From contig OY969816.1 of the NCBI GenBank assembly GCA_963703385.1, forward strand, positions 1,054,001 to 1,118,000: a DNA stretch of 64,000 bases, read 5' to 3'. This document shows, piece by piece, positions 56,483 through 64,000 of this stretch. Source of the DNA: Rhodoblastus sp963703385 (GTDB taxonomy: Bacteria; Pseudomonadota; Alphaproteobacteria; Rhizobiales; Beijerinckiaceae). Below the pieces are notes generated by a model. The model was not told where the DNA came from, ran no database searches, and saw only the letters and a program-made list of their open reading frames with translations. The first letter of the stretch is position 1, and each line of letters starts with the position of its first letter. A program made the position numbers and the translations under genes.

Positions 56483-57672
56483 GCCGCCGCGCCCGCATAG
56501 GTTGACGCCAATCCGCTCAGCGCCGCGATCAGCGCGTCGATATCTTCCAAGGCATGGGCGGCGCTCAGCGAAATCCGCAGCCGGCTCGAACCCTGCGCCA
56601 CGGTCGGCGGCCGGATGGCGGCGACCAAAAAGCCGCGGCGATCCAGTTCGGCGGCGAGGATAAGCGTTTCGGCCTCGCCGCCCACGATGACGGGGACGAT
56701 CTGGCTGGCGCTCGCGCCGCAATTCCACCCCTGCGCGCGCAGCGCCGCGCGAAAATTTTCCGCGCGGGAAAGCAGCGTCTGGCGCTGATGGGCCATTTGC
56801 GGAACCAGGGTGAGGGCGGCGTCGATCGCGCCCAGCACGGCGGGGGGCAGGCCGGTGCTGTACACCAGTCCGCCGCAGCGCTGGATCAGGAAATCGCGGA
56901 TGTCCGCGTCGCAGGCGAGATAGGAGCCGAAGCCGCCGAGCGCCTTGCCAAAAGTGCCCATGGCGACATCGACCAGATCGGGGAAATCTTCGCACAGCCC
57001 ATAGCCTCGCGCGCCGAAAACGCCGGTGGCGTGGGCCTCGTCGACATAGAGCAGGGCGCTAAAATCCCGCGCGAGCGCGCCGATGCGGGCGAGATCGGCG
57101 AGGTCGCCGTCCATGCCGAACACGCTTTCGGTGACGACGACGCAAAAATCGCCCTTGCTCGTGCGGCTGCGCAAAAGGCTTTCGAGATGGTCGCAGTCGT
57201 TGTGCTGGAAGCGCATCAGCCGCGCGCCGGAGAGCAGGGCGCCTTGCAGGAGCGAATGATGGGCGAGGCGGTCGGCGAGCACCGTCACCGGGCGCCACGC
57301 GATTTCCGGCTCGGCCAGGGCGGCCAGCGCGGTGAGATTGGTCTGATAGCCCGCGGCCATGATAAGGGCCGCCTTCTGGTTCTTGGCGGCGGCGATGCGC
57401 GCCTCGAGCGCCGCGAATTCCGGGTTTTCGCCGGTCACCAGCCGCGAGGCGGCGACGCCCGCTCCATATCTTTTGGTATAAGAACAGGCGGCTTCGATCA
57501 GCGCCGGATGCTGGCTCAAGCCGAGATAATCGTTGCTGGCGAAATTCACCCATGCGCGCCCGTCCCGCAAAATGCGGCCTTGCGGCGCGAGCGTGGCCGA
57601 TTGCAGCCGGCGCAGCCGGTTCTGCCCCGCTCGGGCGTCGCAATAAGCGCGATAGATGGGCGTTTTTGCCAT
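56479..57672 (-). CDS. bioF: 8-amino-7-oxononanoate synthase
   Basis: 397 residues from ATG at 57672. A PLP enzyme of the alpha-oxoamine synthase family: WVNFASNDYLGLSQHPALIE, GYQTNLTALAALAEP, VVTESVFGMDGDLADLARIG, LYVDEAHATGVFGARGYGLC and the PLP lysine in VAMGTFGKALGGFGSYLACD. It joins pimeloyl-ACP (or CoA) and alanine to give KAPA. It is the first gene of a minus-strand operon with the esterase and bioC, and diverges from bioB across a 170-base region full of palindromes. Confidence 0.95.
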   Translation of the reverse strand: MAKTPIYRAYCDARAGQNRLRRLQSATLAPQGRILRDGRAWVNFASNDYLGLSQHPALIEAACSYTKRYGAGVAASRLVTGENPEFAALEARIAAAKNQKAALIMAAGYQTNLTALAALAEPEIAWRPVTVLADRLAHHSLLQGALLSGARLMRFQHNDCDHLESLLRSRTSKGDFCVVVTESVFGMDGDLADLARIGALARDFSALLYVDEAHATGVFGARGYGLCEDFPDLVDVAMGTFGKALGGFGSYLACDADIRDFLIQRCGGLVYSTGLPPAVLGAIDAALTLVPQMAHQRQTLLSRAENFRAALRAQGWNCGASASQIVPVIVGGEAETLILAAELDRRGFLVAAIRPPTVAQGSSRLRISLSAAHALEDIDALIAALSGLASTYAGAAA

Positions 57673-57706
57673 TTGAGGCCATTCTGATAAGACAGCGGCG
57701 AGACAA

Positions 57707-57736
57707 ATACCACCGCCCTTGCAGGGGCGGTGGTAT
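57707..57736. promoter_or_regulatory. 12-bp stem-loop between divergent bioF and bioB
   Basis: ATACCACCGCCC (57707-57718) and GGGCGGTGGTAT (57725-57736) pair perfectly over a 6-base loop. It lies 35 bases upstream of the bioF ATG and could be an operator or a repeat. Confidence 0.65.
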
Positions 57737-57789
57737 CCGCGTCGACAGATCAGTCTAACAAAAAACTTGGCCGGCTGACGCCGGCGGGC

Positions 57790-57817
57790 GCCATTTCTTT
57801 CGGCCGAAAGAAATGGC
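57790..57817. promoter_or_regulatory. 28-bp perfect palindrome upstream of bioB
   Basis: The 14-base half GCCATTTCTTTCGG is followed directly by its exact reverse complement. It ends 25 bases before the bioB ATG, followed by AAAAAGTAAAAG. It could be an operator for a dimeric repressor, a cruciform, or an attenuator-like hairpin. It is not the BioR consensus (TTATMTATAA), which I could not find in this region. Confidence 0.72.
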
Positions 57818-57842
57818 AAAAAGTAAAAGTCACGGGAACGAC

Positions 57843-58859
57843 ATGACGATCAATCCGCAGATTTCGGCCAAGACCCCGATCCGCCACGACTGGACGCAGG
57901 AAGAAATCGAGGCGCTTTTCGCCCTGCCGCTGCTCGAACTCGTCCATCGCGCGCAGAATGTGCATCGTCAATATCACGACGACGCCATTCAGCTGGCGAG
58001 CCTGCTTTCGATCAAGACCGGCGGCTGCGCCGAGGATTGCGGCTATTGCCCGCAGAGCGCCCATCACGCCAAAGCGACCGGACAGGTCAAGGAGACCATG
58101 TTCGACGTCGAGGACGTTCTTTTCCGCGCCCGTGTCGCGAAAGAGGCGGGCGCCTCGCGCTTCTGCATGGGCGCGGCCTGGCGTTCGGTGCGCGACGGCA
58201 AGGAATTCGACTCCGTGCTCGACATGGTCAAGGGCGTGCGCGCCATGGGCATGGAAGCCTGCGTGACGCTGGGCATGTTGCAGCCGCATCAGGCCCAGAA
58301 ACTCGCGGAAGCGGGGCTGACCGCCTATAACCACAATCTCGACACCAGCCCGGAATTTTACGGCGAGATCATTTCCACCCGCACCTATCAAGACCGGCTG
58401 GAGACGCTGAACCATGTGCGCGCCGCCGGAATCGAAATCTGCTGTGGCGGCATTATCGGCATGGGCGAGAAGGAATTTGACCGCGCCTCGCTGCTGCGCG
58501 TGCTGTCCACGATGAACCCCCATCCCGAAAGCGTGCCGGTCAACGCTCTGGTCGCGGTGCGCGGCACGCCGATGGAAGGCCTGCCGCCGGTGGACGCCTT
58601 CGACATGGTGCGGATGATCGCGGTGGCCCGCATCGTCATGCCGAAGTCGCGGGTGCGGCTTTCCGCCGGCCGCTCGGAAATGAGCGCCGAGGCCCAGGCG
58701 CTGTGCTTCATGGCCGGCGCCAATTCGATCTTTTATGGCGAAAAGCTGCTGACGACGGCCAATAACGACGCCGAAGCCGACCGCGCCCTGATCGACCGGT
58801 TAGGGCTGAAGGTGCACGAGGTTCAGGAGCGCAACGCGCATTATGGCCTTTCTCATTGA
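57843..58859 (+). CDS. bioB: biotin synthase
   Basis: 338 residues from ATG at 57843; an ATG at 57813 lies inside the palindrome and is less likely. The radical SAM motif is GGCAEDCGYCPQSAHHAKAT (CxxxCxxC). Later LGMLQPHQAQKLAEAGLTAY with NHNLDTSPEFY and RVRLSAGRSEMSAEAQALCF (the arginine that binds the [2Fe-2S] cluster) complete the signature. It inserts sulfur into dethiobiotin. It starts divergent from bioF and ends 217 bases before a convergent gene. Confidence 0.97.
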   Translation: MTINPQISAKTPIRHDWTQEEIEALFALPLLELVHRAQNVHRQYHDDAIQLASLLSIKTGGCAEDCGYCPQSAHHAKATGQVKETMFDVEDVLFRARVAKEAGASRFCMGAAWRSVRDGKEFDSVLDMVKGVRAMGMEACVTLGMLQPHQAQKLAEAGLTAYNHNLDTSPEFYGEIISTRTYQDRLETLNHVRAAGIEICCGGIIGMGEKEFDRASLLRVLSTMNPHPESVPVNALVAVRGTPMEGLPPVDAFDMVRMIAVARIVMPKSRVRLSAGRSEMSAEAQALCFMAGANSIFYGEKLLTTANNDAEADRALIDRLGLKVHEVQERNAHYGLSH

Positions 58860-59048
58860 TCGCGATCAATCGCGATCAATCAATCCCTCGCGGCCGCTGG
58901 AGCAAAGCCTGCTCTGTGAGCGGGCGTCTTGCGGCGCTCCAATCGCTCTTGGCGGTTCAAATCTGACGGCTGGCTCCGCACCCCGCCAACTTCCGATGGG
59001 CAGAGGGCGACCTGACGGCGTTTCTCGCGTCGAGCAAGGCAAAAGCGG

Positions 59049-59067
59049 GCGGGGCGTCACGCCCCGC
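59049..59067 (-). terminator. rho-independent terminator of the SnoaL-like gene
   Basis: GCGGGGCG and CGCCCCGC pair over a 3-base loop 10 bases after the stop of the minus-strand gene; on that strand CCCGCTTTTGCC follows, giving a short T-run. The G+C-rich stem suggests an efficient hairpin. Confidence 0.6.
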
Positions 59068-59076
59068 CGCGCGCGC

Positions 59077-59529
59077 TCAATGATGACGAAGCGACGTCGT
59101 CTCGCCCGAGGGCAGGCCGGCCATGTGGACGTCGCCGCCGTAATAGGCCTGGACAACCGCATGGGTGTCGTGATTCGAGCGGAAGCAAGCAATCTTGCCA
59201 TCGCGGATGGTGAACAGATGCATCCATTCGTCCTCGAACTGCGCTCCCGATCTGCGCATGCGTCCGCGAGACCGGCCGACGACGGTCACAAAATCCTTGC
59301 CGCTGTGAAACTCCAACGGCGTGAAGCTGTCCATATCGACATTCCGGGCCAGTTCGGCAAAAAAGCGCCTGGCCCCCTCGATCCCCTTGTGTTCGCCGCC
59401 CCACGGCAACAGGGCTGGATCGGCGTTGCTGATCCAGTCGCCATCGGGAGTCATCTCCTGGAGAAGCCTGTCGATCTTGCCGCTGGTGTACAGGGCGTAT
59501 AACGATTTCACATAGGCTATATTGTCCAT
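59077..59529 (-). CDS. SnoaL-like/NTF2-like protein
   Basis: 150 residues from ATG at 59529 (MDNIAYVKSLYALYTSGKID); an ATG at 59544 adds five. DRLLQEMTPDGDWISNADPA is followed by FFAELARNVDMDSFTPLEFH, GKDFVTVVGRSRGRM and DEWMHLFTIRDGKIACFRSN, then HDTHAVVQAYYG. This is the cone-shaped NTF2 fold of SnoaL-like proteins, which act as cyclases, isomerases or binding proteins. The specific role is not known. It stands between bioB and bioA with its own terminator. Confidence 0.85.
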   Translation of the reverse strand: MDNIAYVKSLYALYTSGKIDRLLQEMTPDGDWISNADPALLPWGGEHKGIEGARRFFAELARNVDMDSFTPLEFHSGKDFVTVVGRSRGRMRRSGAQFEDEWMHLFTIRDGKIACFRSNHDTHAVVQAYYGGDVHMAGLPSGETTSLRHH

Positions 59530-59544
59530 GACGTCCGCCTCCAT

Positions 59545-59912
59545 AGGTTGTCGGAAGGCAAATCTCTCTGCGCTCGGCGCAAGCGACCCGTCATTCTTTG
59601 AAGGTTTTCCTACCTACCTCTACCTGCGCAATACACCGCGCGGGGTCCGTCATTGCGCCGAATACAGGCGTTGGAAGTTATCGTCTGATTGAAGTCTCAA
59701 CAAATCACAACGATGTGACGCGCGCTGCAACGCCGCGCGATTTTCCGGACGCGCTTAACGACGGCGCAGAGCCAGATGGCGTCGACAGGCGACCGCGCGA
59801 TTTACTGGCCTTTGGCCACTGGCGCCAAAGCGCCTTACCTGCAGGTTTCCATCCTTGGGAGCGAAGCGTAGGATTTGCACTTGTCGCCGGTTCTCGCGAG
59901 GGAGGACCCGCA
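59545..59912. other. intergenic stretch without recognisable gene
   Basis: About 370 bases upstream of the SnoaL-like gene and downstream of bioA. Short frames exist on both strands without family or ribosome site. No clear terminator for bioA seen. Confidence 0.4.
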
Positions 59913-61172
59913 TTACGTTCTCGACAGCCATCCCGGCAATGTCGCGCAAATGGCCGAGGTCAGCGCGGCGAGCTGATGTTCTGCGATGGTGAAGGTCGGC
60001 GTCAGATAGACGATGTCGCCGAACGGGCGGATCCAGAAACCCTGTTCGGCGAAAGTTGTCCTGAGAGCTGCGTGGTCGCCCAGCGTCGCGCATTGCACCA
60101 CGCCGATCGCGCCCTTGGCCCGCACCTCCAGCACGCCGGGAATTTTGGCGCAGGGCGCCAGGCCCTCGCGCAGCAGAACCTCGATCCGCGCAACCTGTGT
60201 CAGGCGCGGCTCGCTCTCGAACAGGTCGAGCGAGGCGTTCGCGGCGGCGCAGGCCAAAGGATTGGCCATGAAAGTCGGGCCGTGCATCAGGGCGCCCGCC
60301 GGATCGTCGGACAGAAAGGCCTCGAAGACATGGGGCCGCGCGATGGTCGCCGCGAGCGAAAGCGCGCCGCCGGTGAGGCCCTTGCCGAGACACAGGATAT
60401 CCGGCGTGATCCCCGCCTGTTCGCAGGCGAACAAGGTTCCGGTGCGGCCGAAGCCGACGAAAATCTCGTCCGCGATCAGCAGCACGCCGTGGCGCGCGCA
60501 GGTTTTTGACACGCGGCCCAGGGTTTCGGGCGAAAAAAATTTCATCCCGCCCGCGCCCTGGACCAGAGGCTCGATCAGAACCGCGGCGATGTTTTGCTTT
60601 TCGCGCGCCAGAAGGTCATCAAAAACCTGTTCCGAGGCGTCGTCGACCGGCAATTCGGCCAGAAATTGCTTTGGCAGATAATCCCTGAACAGGCTGTGCA
60701 TCGATTCGTCGGGGTCGCAGACTGCCATGCAGGCCATGGTGTCGCCGTGGTAGCCATGGCGAAACGCAACCATTTTTGGGCGGCTCTGGCCGCGATTGAG
60801 CCAATATTGCACCGCCATTTTCATCGCCACTTCGACCGCCACCGAGCCGCTGTCGACGAAAAAGACGTGGTTGAGGTCTCCCGGCGCCTTTTGCGCGAGG
60901 CGCGCGGAAAGTTTCAGCGCCGGCTCATGGACGAGGCCGCCGAACATCACATGCGGCATGGTTTCGACCTGAGCATGCAGCGCGGCCAGGATATGAGGAT
61001 GGTTATAGCCGTGACAGGCGGTCCACCAGCTGGCGATTCCGTCGATCAGTTCGCGCCCGTCCTTGAGTTGGATCAGCGCGCCTTCGGTCGAGACCGCCTG
61101 CAAAGGCTGGCGCGCGGTCTTCATCTGGGTGTAAGGCAGCCAGAGATGTTCGAGCAGATCGTTCGCGGGCAT
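59913..61172 (-). CDS. bioA: adenosylmethionine-8-amino-7-oxononanoate aminotransferase
   Basis: 419 residues from ATG at 61172. The N-terminus DLLEHLWLPYTQMKTA fits the family start (HIWHPYTSM in E. coli), which fixes the start. Other motifs: DGIASWWTACHGYNHPHILA, VFFVDSGSVAVEVAMKMAVQ, FRHGYHGDTMACMAVCDPDE, LIADEIFVGFGRTGTLFACE and PLP lysine LCLGKGLTGGALSLAATIAR. It converts KAPA to DAPA using SAM as amino donor. Its start codon overlaps that of bioD on the opposite strand. A GTP or ATG further upstream would lie inside bioD. Confidence 0.95.
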   Translation of the reverse strand: MPANDLLEHLWLPYTQMKTARQPLQAVSTEGALIQLKDGRELIDGIASWWTACHGYNHPHILAALHAQVETMPHVMFGGLVHEPALKLSARLAQKAPGDLNHVFFVDSGSVAVEVAMKMAVQYWLNRGQSRPKMVAFRHGYHGDTMACMAVCDPDESMHSLFRDYLPKQFLAELPVDDASEQVFDDLLAREKQNIAAVLIEPLVQGAGGMKFFSPETLGRVSKTCARHGVLLIADEIFVGFGRTGTLFACEQAGITPDILCLGKGLTGGALSLAATIARPHVFEAFLSDDPAGALMHGPTFMANPLACAAANASLDLFESEPRLTQVARIEVLLREGLAPCAKIPGVLEVRAKGAIGVVQCATLGDHAALRTTFAEQGFWIRPFGDIVYLTPTFTIAEHQLAALTSAICATLPGWLSRT

Positions 61173-61833
61173 GGCCAGAAAATTCTTCATCACCTCGACC
61201 GGCACCGGGATCGGCAAGACTTTTGTCATGACGGCGCTGATCCGGGCGGCGCGGTCCGGAAACATGACGGTCGCCGCCACTAAGCCCGTGATCTCGGGCT
61301 TCGACAAGCGCCAAATGGCAACGAGCGACACCGGACGGATTCTGGCGGCTTTGGGCGAGGCGCCGACGGAAGAGGCCGTGGCCCGCGTTTCGCCTTGGCG
61401 CTATGCGGCGCCGCTTGCGCCGAGCATGGCGGCGCGCGCCGAAGGGAAAACGCTCGACTGCGAGGCGTTGTTTTCATTTTCGAACAAAGTGTTGCAGGAA
61501 GAAGTTGATCTCGCGCTGATCGAGGGCGTCGGCGGCGTGATGGTTCCGCTCGATGAGCGGAAAACCGTGCTCGACTGGATCGTCGCGAGCGGCGCGCCGG
61601 TGGTTCTGGTGGTTGGCGATTATCTGGGCGCGATCAGCCACACGCTGACGGCGGTCGAGGTTCTGCGCATAAGGGGCGCGGAAATCGCAGCTGTCGTGGT
61701 CAGCGAGGGCGAGGGCGGGCTGTTCGCCCACACGATCGCCGAAATCGGCCGATGGGTCGCGCCGGCGAAAGTTTTGGGGCTCGGGCGCGGCGAGGGCGGC
61801 GAGGGGCTTTTGAACGCGCTGATCGGCGCGTAA
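61171..61833 (+). CDS. bioD: dethiobiotin synthetase
   Basis: 220 residues from ATG at 61171. P-loop FFITSTGTGIGKTFVMTALI, KPVISGFD, then LIEGVGGVMVPLDERKTVLD and VVGDYLGAISHTLTAVEVLR give the BioD fold. The start MARKFFITST aligns with E. coli MSKRYFVTGT. It closes the ureido ring of dethiobiotin from DAPA, CO2 and ATP. It is divergent from bioA with the two ATGs sharing CATG, so each promoter must lie inside the coding part of the other gene, or transcripts overlap. Confidence 0.94.
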   Translation: MARKFFITSTGTGIGKTFVMTALIRAARSGNMTVAATKPVISGFDKRQMATSDTGRILAALGEAPTEEAVARVSPWRYAAPLAPSMAARAEGKTLDCEALFSFSNKVLQEEVDLALIEGVGGVMVPLDERKTVLDWIVASGAPVVLVVGDYLGAISHTLTAVEVLRIRGAEIAAVVVSEGEGGLFAHTIAEIGRWVAPAKVLGLGRGEGGEGLLNALIGA

Positions 61834-62156
61834 CATGAATGCGCGCCGACGTTTCGTTTTTCGCCTGCGACGAAATTATTTCAGCGAGCAAACATGTTCC
61901 GGCCGCCCTTCAACACCCCCGACTTTCGGGCTGCTCACGAGAGCGCGTTTCGCGACATTTGTCCGAGCAGCGATCATTGCTTGTCAAATAACAACGGTAT
62001 TTCAGTATCATACAGATCAGGCAACAAAGGACGGCGCCTGCGCCTTTTTGTCGCGGCAAAAGTCATAGTAATCTACTCAATATTGTTCTATAATTGTTCT
62101 ATGTTTAGGAAGCCAAGCTGGTCACCGTCGGTGACGTTTTGGCAAGGGAGAGTGAA
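61834..62156. other. AT-rich leader region of the HiPIP gene
   Basis: About 320 bases. It includes a perfect -10-like TATAAT at 62089-62094, a direct repeat TTGTTCTAT, and a 15-base palindrome GTCACCGTCGGTGAC at 62121-62135, just upstream of the HiPIP gene. No matching -35 box was convincing. Confidence 0.45.
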
Positions 62157-62432
62157 ATGAAAAACCTGGGCAAGAAAGAATCTGCGCCGATTTCGCGCCG
62201 CGAACTCGTTGCGGCAGGGCTTGCGGTGGGTTCTGCGGCCCTTCTGCCCGCATCGAACGCCAGCGCGATGACGAAGGTTTCGAAGACCGCCGTCCACTTC
62301 ACAGAGACAGCCAGCAACAGCCATAACTGCGGCGCGTGCAATAATTTCATGGCGCCATCCAGCTGCCGGTTCGTCGATGGGGCCGTCTCCAAGGAGTGTT
62401 CGTGCTGGATCTGGATCAGTAAGGTCGGCTGA
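62157..62432 (+). CDS. high-potential iron-sulfur protein (HiPIP)
   Basis: 91 residues from ATG at 62157, with GGGAGAG upstream. A twin-arginine-like leader (ISRRELVAAGLAVGSAALLP, then ASNASA) directs export. The mature part carries four cluster cysteines: NCGACNNFMAPSSC, and KECSCW near the end, as in HiPIP (CxxCxxFxxxxGxCxxVxGxVxxxGWC). The [4Fe-4S] cluster carries electrons in the periplasm, typically between the bc1 complex and photosynthetic or terminal acceptors. The last cysteine region (VSKECSCWIW) differs from the usual GWCxxW, so its potential may be atypical. Confidence 0.85.
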   Translation: MKNLGKKESAPISRRELVAAGLAVGSAALLPASNASAMTKVSKTAVHFTETASNSHNCGACNNFMAPSSCRFVDGAVSKECSCWIWISKVG

Positions 62433-62676
62433 TCAGTTTCGCTATAGGTGAACGCTTCTGAAAAACCTCTCTCGGCCGCTAGTGCAAACTGGCGCCGAGG
62501 GGCGGGCAATCCTACCCGCAGCCTTTCTCAGAACGGCAGGTGGACCTCTCGTTTCGCGCCGCTCTCATCAAGCGAACGCGCCCACCGTTCCGTTTTGTTG
62601 TGGGATTGAAATGGCAAACGGAGACGGCGACCTCGGGTCGCCGTCGCGCTTTATTAGGGGCCAACTGCCCACACGG

Positions 62677-63433
62677 TCATTTCAGAGTGCTGACATAGGC
62701 GGCGGCCGCCGCGATCTGATCCTGCGTCAGATTGTGCACGATAGGCGTCATCATCGCCGAGACATCCTCCTCGCTCGGCTTCAGGCCGCGCTCATGCTCG
62801 AAATTCTTGATTTTGAGGATGACATAATCGTTCAACTGGCCCGCGAGACGCGGGATCTTGTCGCTGCCCATGGCGTCGTCGCCATGGCAACCGGCGCAAG
62901 CCGGAACTTCGCGGCTCGGCACGCCATTGTGGAAAATGTCCTTGCCCTGGGCAGCGAGCGCCGTCGGCGCGCCGCCGAGCGGCGGCGGGTTGAGGCTATG
63001 GAAGCTCTCGGCCAGGAAATTCACCATTTCCGGGCTCAGAGCCTGGGCGACGTGGTTCGATCACCACATTGGTTCTGCGCATTTGAATGAAAGCATGCAA
63101 CTGGTTCAGGATATATTCCGGCTGCTGCCCGGCAAGGCGCGGGATCGGGAAAGAGCCGCGGAAGCCCTGGCCGTACACGCCGTGACAGGTTTTGCAATAG
63201 AGGAGCTTGGCTTCCATCTTCGCGTGCATCGCCGCGCTGACCGGCTGCGGGGCGGGGGCGGCGGGTTGCGCGGCTGGAGCAGCCGGCTGCGGGGCCGGGG
63301 CGGCCGGCGGGGCGGCGCTGTTCGGCGCCGGAGCCGCGCTTTTGGTCTGATCTTGCGCATGTGCCGCGACGCCGGCGCCCAGAATGGCGACCGCAGCCGC
63401 CAGAGCGAGATATTTGCCGCCAAAGCCTTGCAT
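62677..63433 (-). pseudogene. diheme cytochrome c (c4-like), single frameshift
   Basis: ATG at 63433 opens a signal peptide (YLALAAAVAILGAGVAAHA) and an Ala/Pro-rich linker of about 35 residues. Heme site 1 is LYCKTCHGVYGQGFRGSFPI and heme site 2 PACAGCHGDDAMGSDKIPRL, each followed by PRLAGQ and YI/YVxxxL, as in c4-type diheme cytochromes. Between them the frame shifts by one base near 63062 (GAACCACGTC): removing one C gives HVAQALSPEMVNFLAESF in frame. It is either a sequence error or a fresh lesion. The natural stop is at 62677. It faces the HiPIP gene tail-to-tail. Confidence 0.82.
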
Positions 63434-64000
63434 GATTCCCCACCTTCCTTTGACGTCCCTCGGGACGCCGCCGCATTTCCGGCGTTCCTGCCGCATCTCG
63501 ATTCCGCTAGCGCCGCCAACCACCGAGCGGCAATGATCTAGAACAATTCATGGCGCGACAATTCTTATATTGAAGCGCCTTCCCGAATATCTTGTGCATC
63601 GCACAATGCCGCCAATCCCGCGATTCGACCGGAAGCGGACCGATTGATAGTATATTTTCAATATGTGCGGAAATCGCGATATTTGCATTCTTGCCGGCCG
63701 GCGCGCGCAGGAATGCCATTCCGGGCAGATGAATCAGTGATTTGCGAGCCTGTGCGCGCACCGGGCCGAGGTTGTGGATTTCTGGGGGGAGGCTGCGAAA
63801 CCGCGCTTTCCCGAAGGTTTGGCGTTCTCTTTACCGTTTCAGAAAGTATCCTCCGTCCGCGGCTTGCGGCAGAAATGTCACATCAGCTCAAATTGTGCTG
63901 CCGGGAACTGGAAAATGAGCGAGGCCAATTGCCACGACGAAGGGAACAGATAAACATCTATAGTGAAAGCCGATTTGGCGATGTCCGATCCAGGCTTGCA
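63434..64000. other. terminal intergenic stretch
   Basis: About 570 bases upstream of the cytochrome gene. No conserved protein found. A frame opening at ATG 63875 remains open to the window edge. Confidence 0.35.
63875..64000 (+). CDS. possible N-terminal part of a gene cut by the window edge
   Basis: From the ATG at 63875 the frame stays open for 42 codons to the last base (start SHQLKLCCRELENERGQLPR). No family can be named from so little and no clear ribosome site is present, so it may be chance. Confidence 0.2.
   Translation, partial: MSHQLKLCCRELENERGQLPRRREQINIYSESRFGDVRSRLA

Noticed and set aside
57673..57842. BioR operator
   Set aside because: No match to TTATMTATAA between bioF and bioB; the palindromes there are of different sequence.
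58859..58882. Tandem TCGCGATCAA repeats after bioB
   Set aside because: Two copies only, overlapping the stop codon; no T-run and no clear function, so not called as a terminator.

Overview
The window looks like chromosomal DNA of a G+C-rich alphaproteobacterium, most likely of the order Hyphomicrobiales (Rhizobiales). This is inferred from gene order (radA-cvpA-purF-SDR, der behind a YfgM-like TPR gene, metG-tatD-MBL), from codon use, and from a nested palindromic intergenic repeat at 46.46-46.57 kb of a kind I recall from Rhizobiales genomes. A Methylocystis/Beijerinckiaceae-like or purple non-sulfur relative is plausible, but the genus cannot be fixed from sequence alone. No tRNA, rRNA or CRISPR array was seen.

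Layout. 0-1 kb: the tail of an SDR gene and a deleted alkane hydroxylase (alkB) remnant. 1.2-5.2 kb: core cluster metG-tatD-metallo-hydrolase-squalene-synthase-like gene. 5.4-7.4 kb: a complete IS1182-type element and an IS91 remnant, which appear to mark the edge of an accessory region. 7.6-33 kb: a stress and storage island. It holds a broken PHB depolymerase, a CYTH-like gene, DUF2934, an orphan HicA-like gene, GYD, Mth938, a dienelactone-hydrolase-type esterase, an ACP-FAAL-acyltransferase fusion, DUF1614, a phosphoribosyltransferase, CapA, DUF2267, an HhH protein-archease-RtcB RNA-repair operon, glgX-glgB, two Hsp20 genes, nicotinate phosphoribosyltransferase, CYTH-CHAD triphosphatase and a PPP-type phosphatase. 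33.6-41.5 kb: a nine-gene V/A-type ATPase operon, unusual for this class. 42-55 kb: mostly core genes (trmFO, acfC-like, DUF2239, TPR protein, der, MFS, SDR, purF, cvpA, radA, sufA/iscA). 55-62 kb: biotin genes (bioC, a bioH-like esterase, bioF, bioB, bioA, bioD). 62-64 kb: a HiPIP and a diheme cytochrome c, probably an electron-carrier pair.

How the genes fit together. The island combines carbon stores (glycogen, PHB), polyphosphate/triphosphate chemistry (CYTH, CHAD), NAD salvage, chaperones, RNA repair and an extra rotary ATPase. It reads as a module for survival under energy limitation or envelope stress. Several members are decayed: nonsense or frameshift changes in capA, phaZ, DUF1614 and the FAAL fusion, a C-terminally altered Hsp20, and hsdR, IS5 and IS91 fragments. 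The glgX-glgB pair has visibly lower G+C and looks like a separate later acquisition.

Caution: at least seven genes carry one- or few-base indels, including otherwise conserved ones (metallo-hydrolase, cytochrome c). Some may be sequencing errors rather than biology. The most attractive targets are the V-type ATPase operon, the ACP-FAAL-PlsC fusion, a near-consensus promoter inside a 12-bp inverted repeat driving an apparently leaderless DUF2239 gene, and divergent bioA/bioD genes whose start codons share the same CATG.
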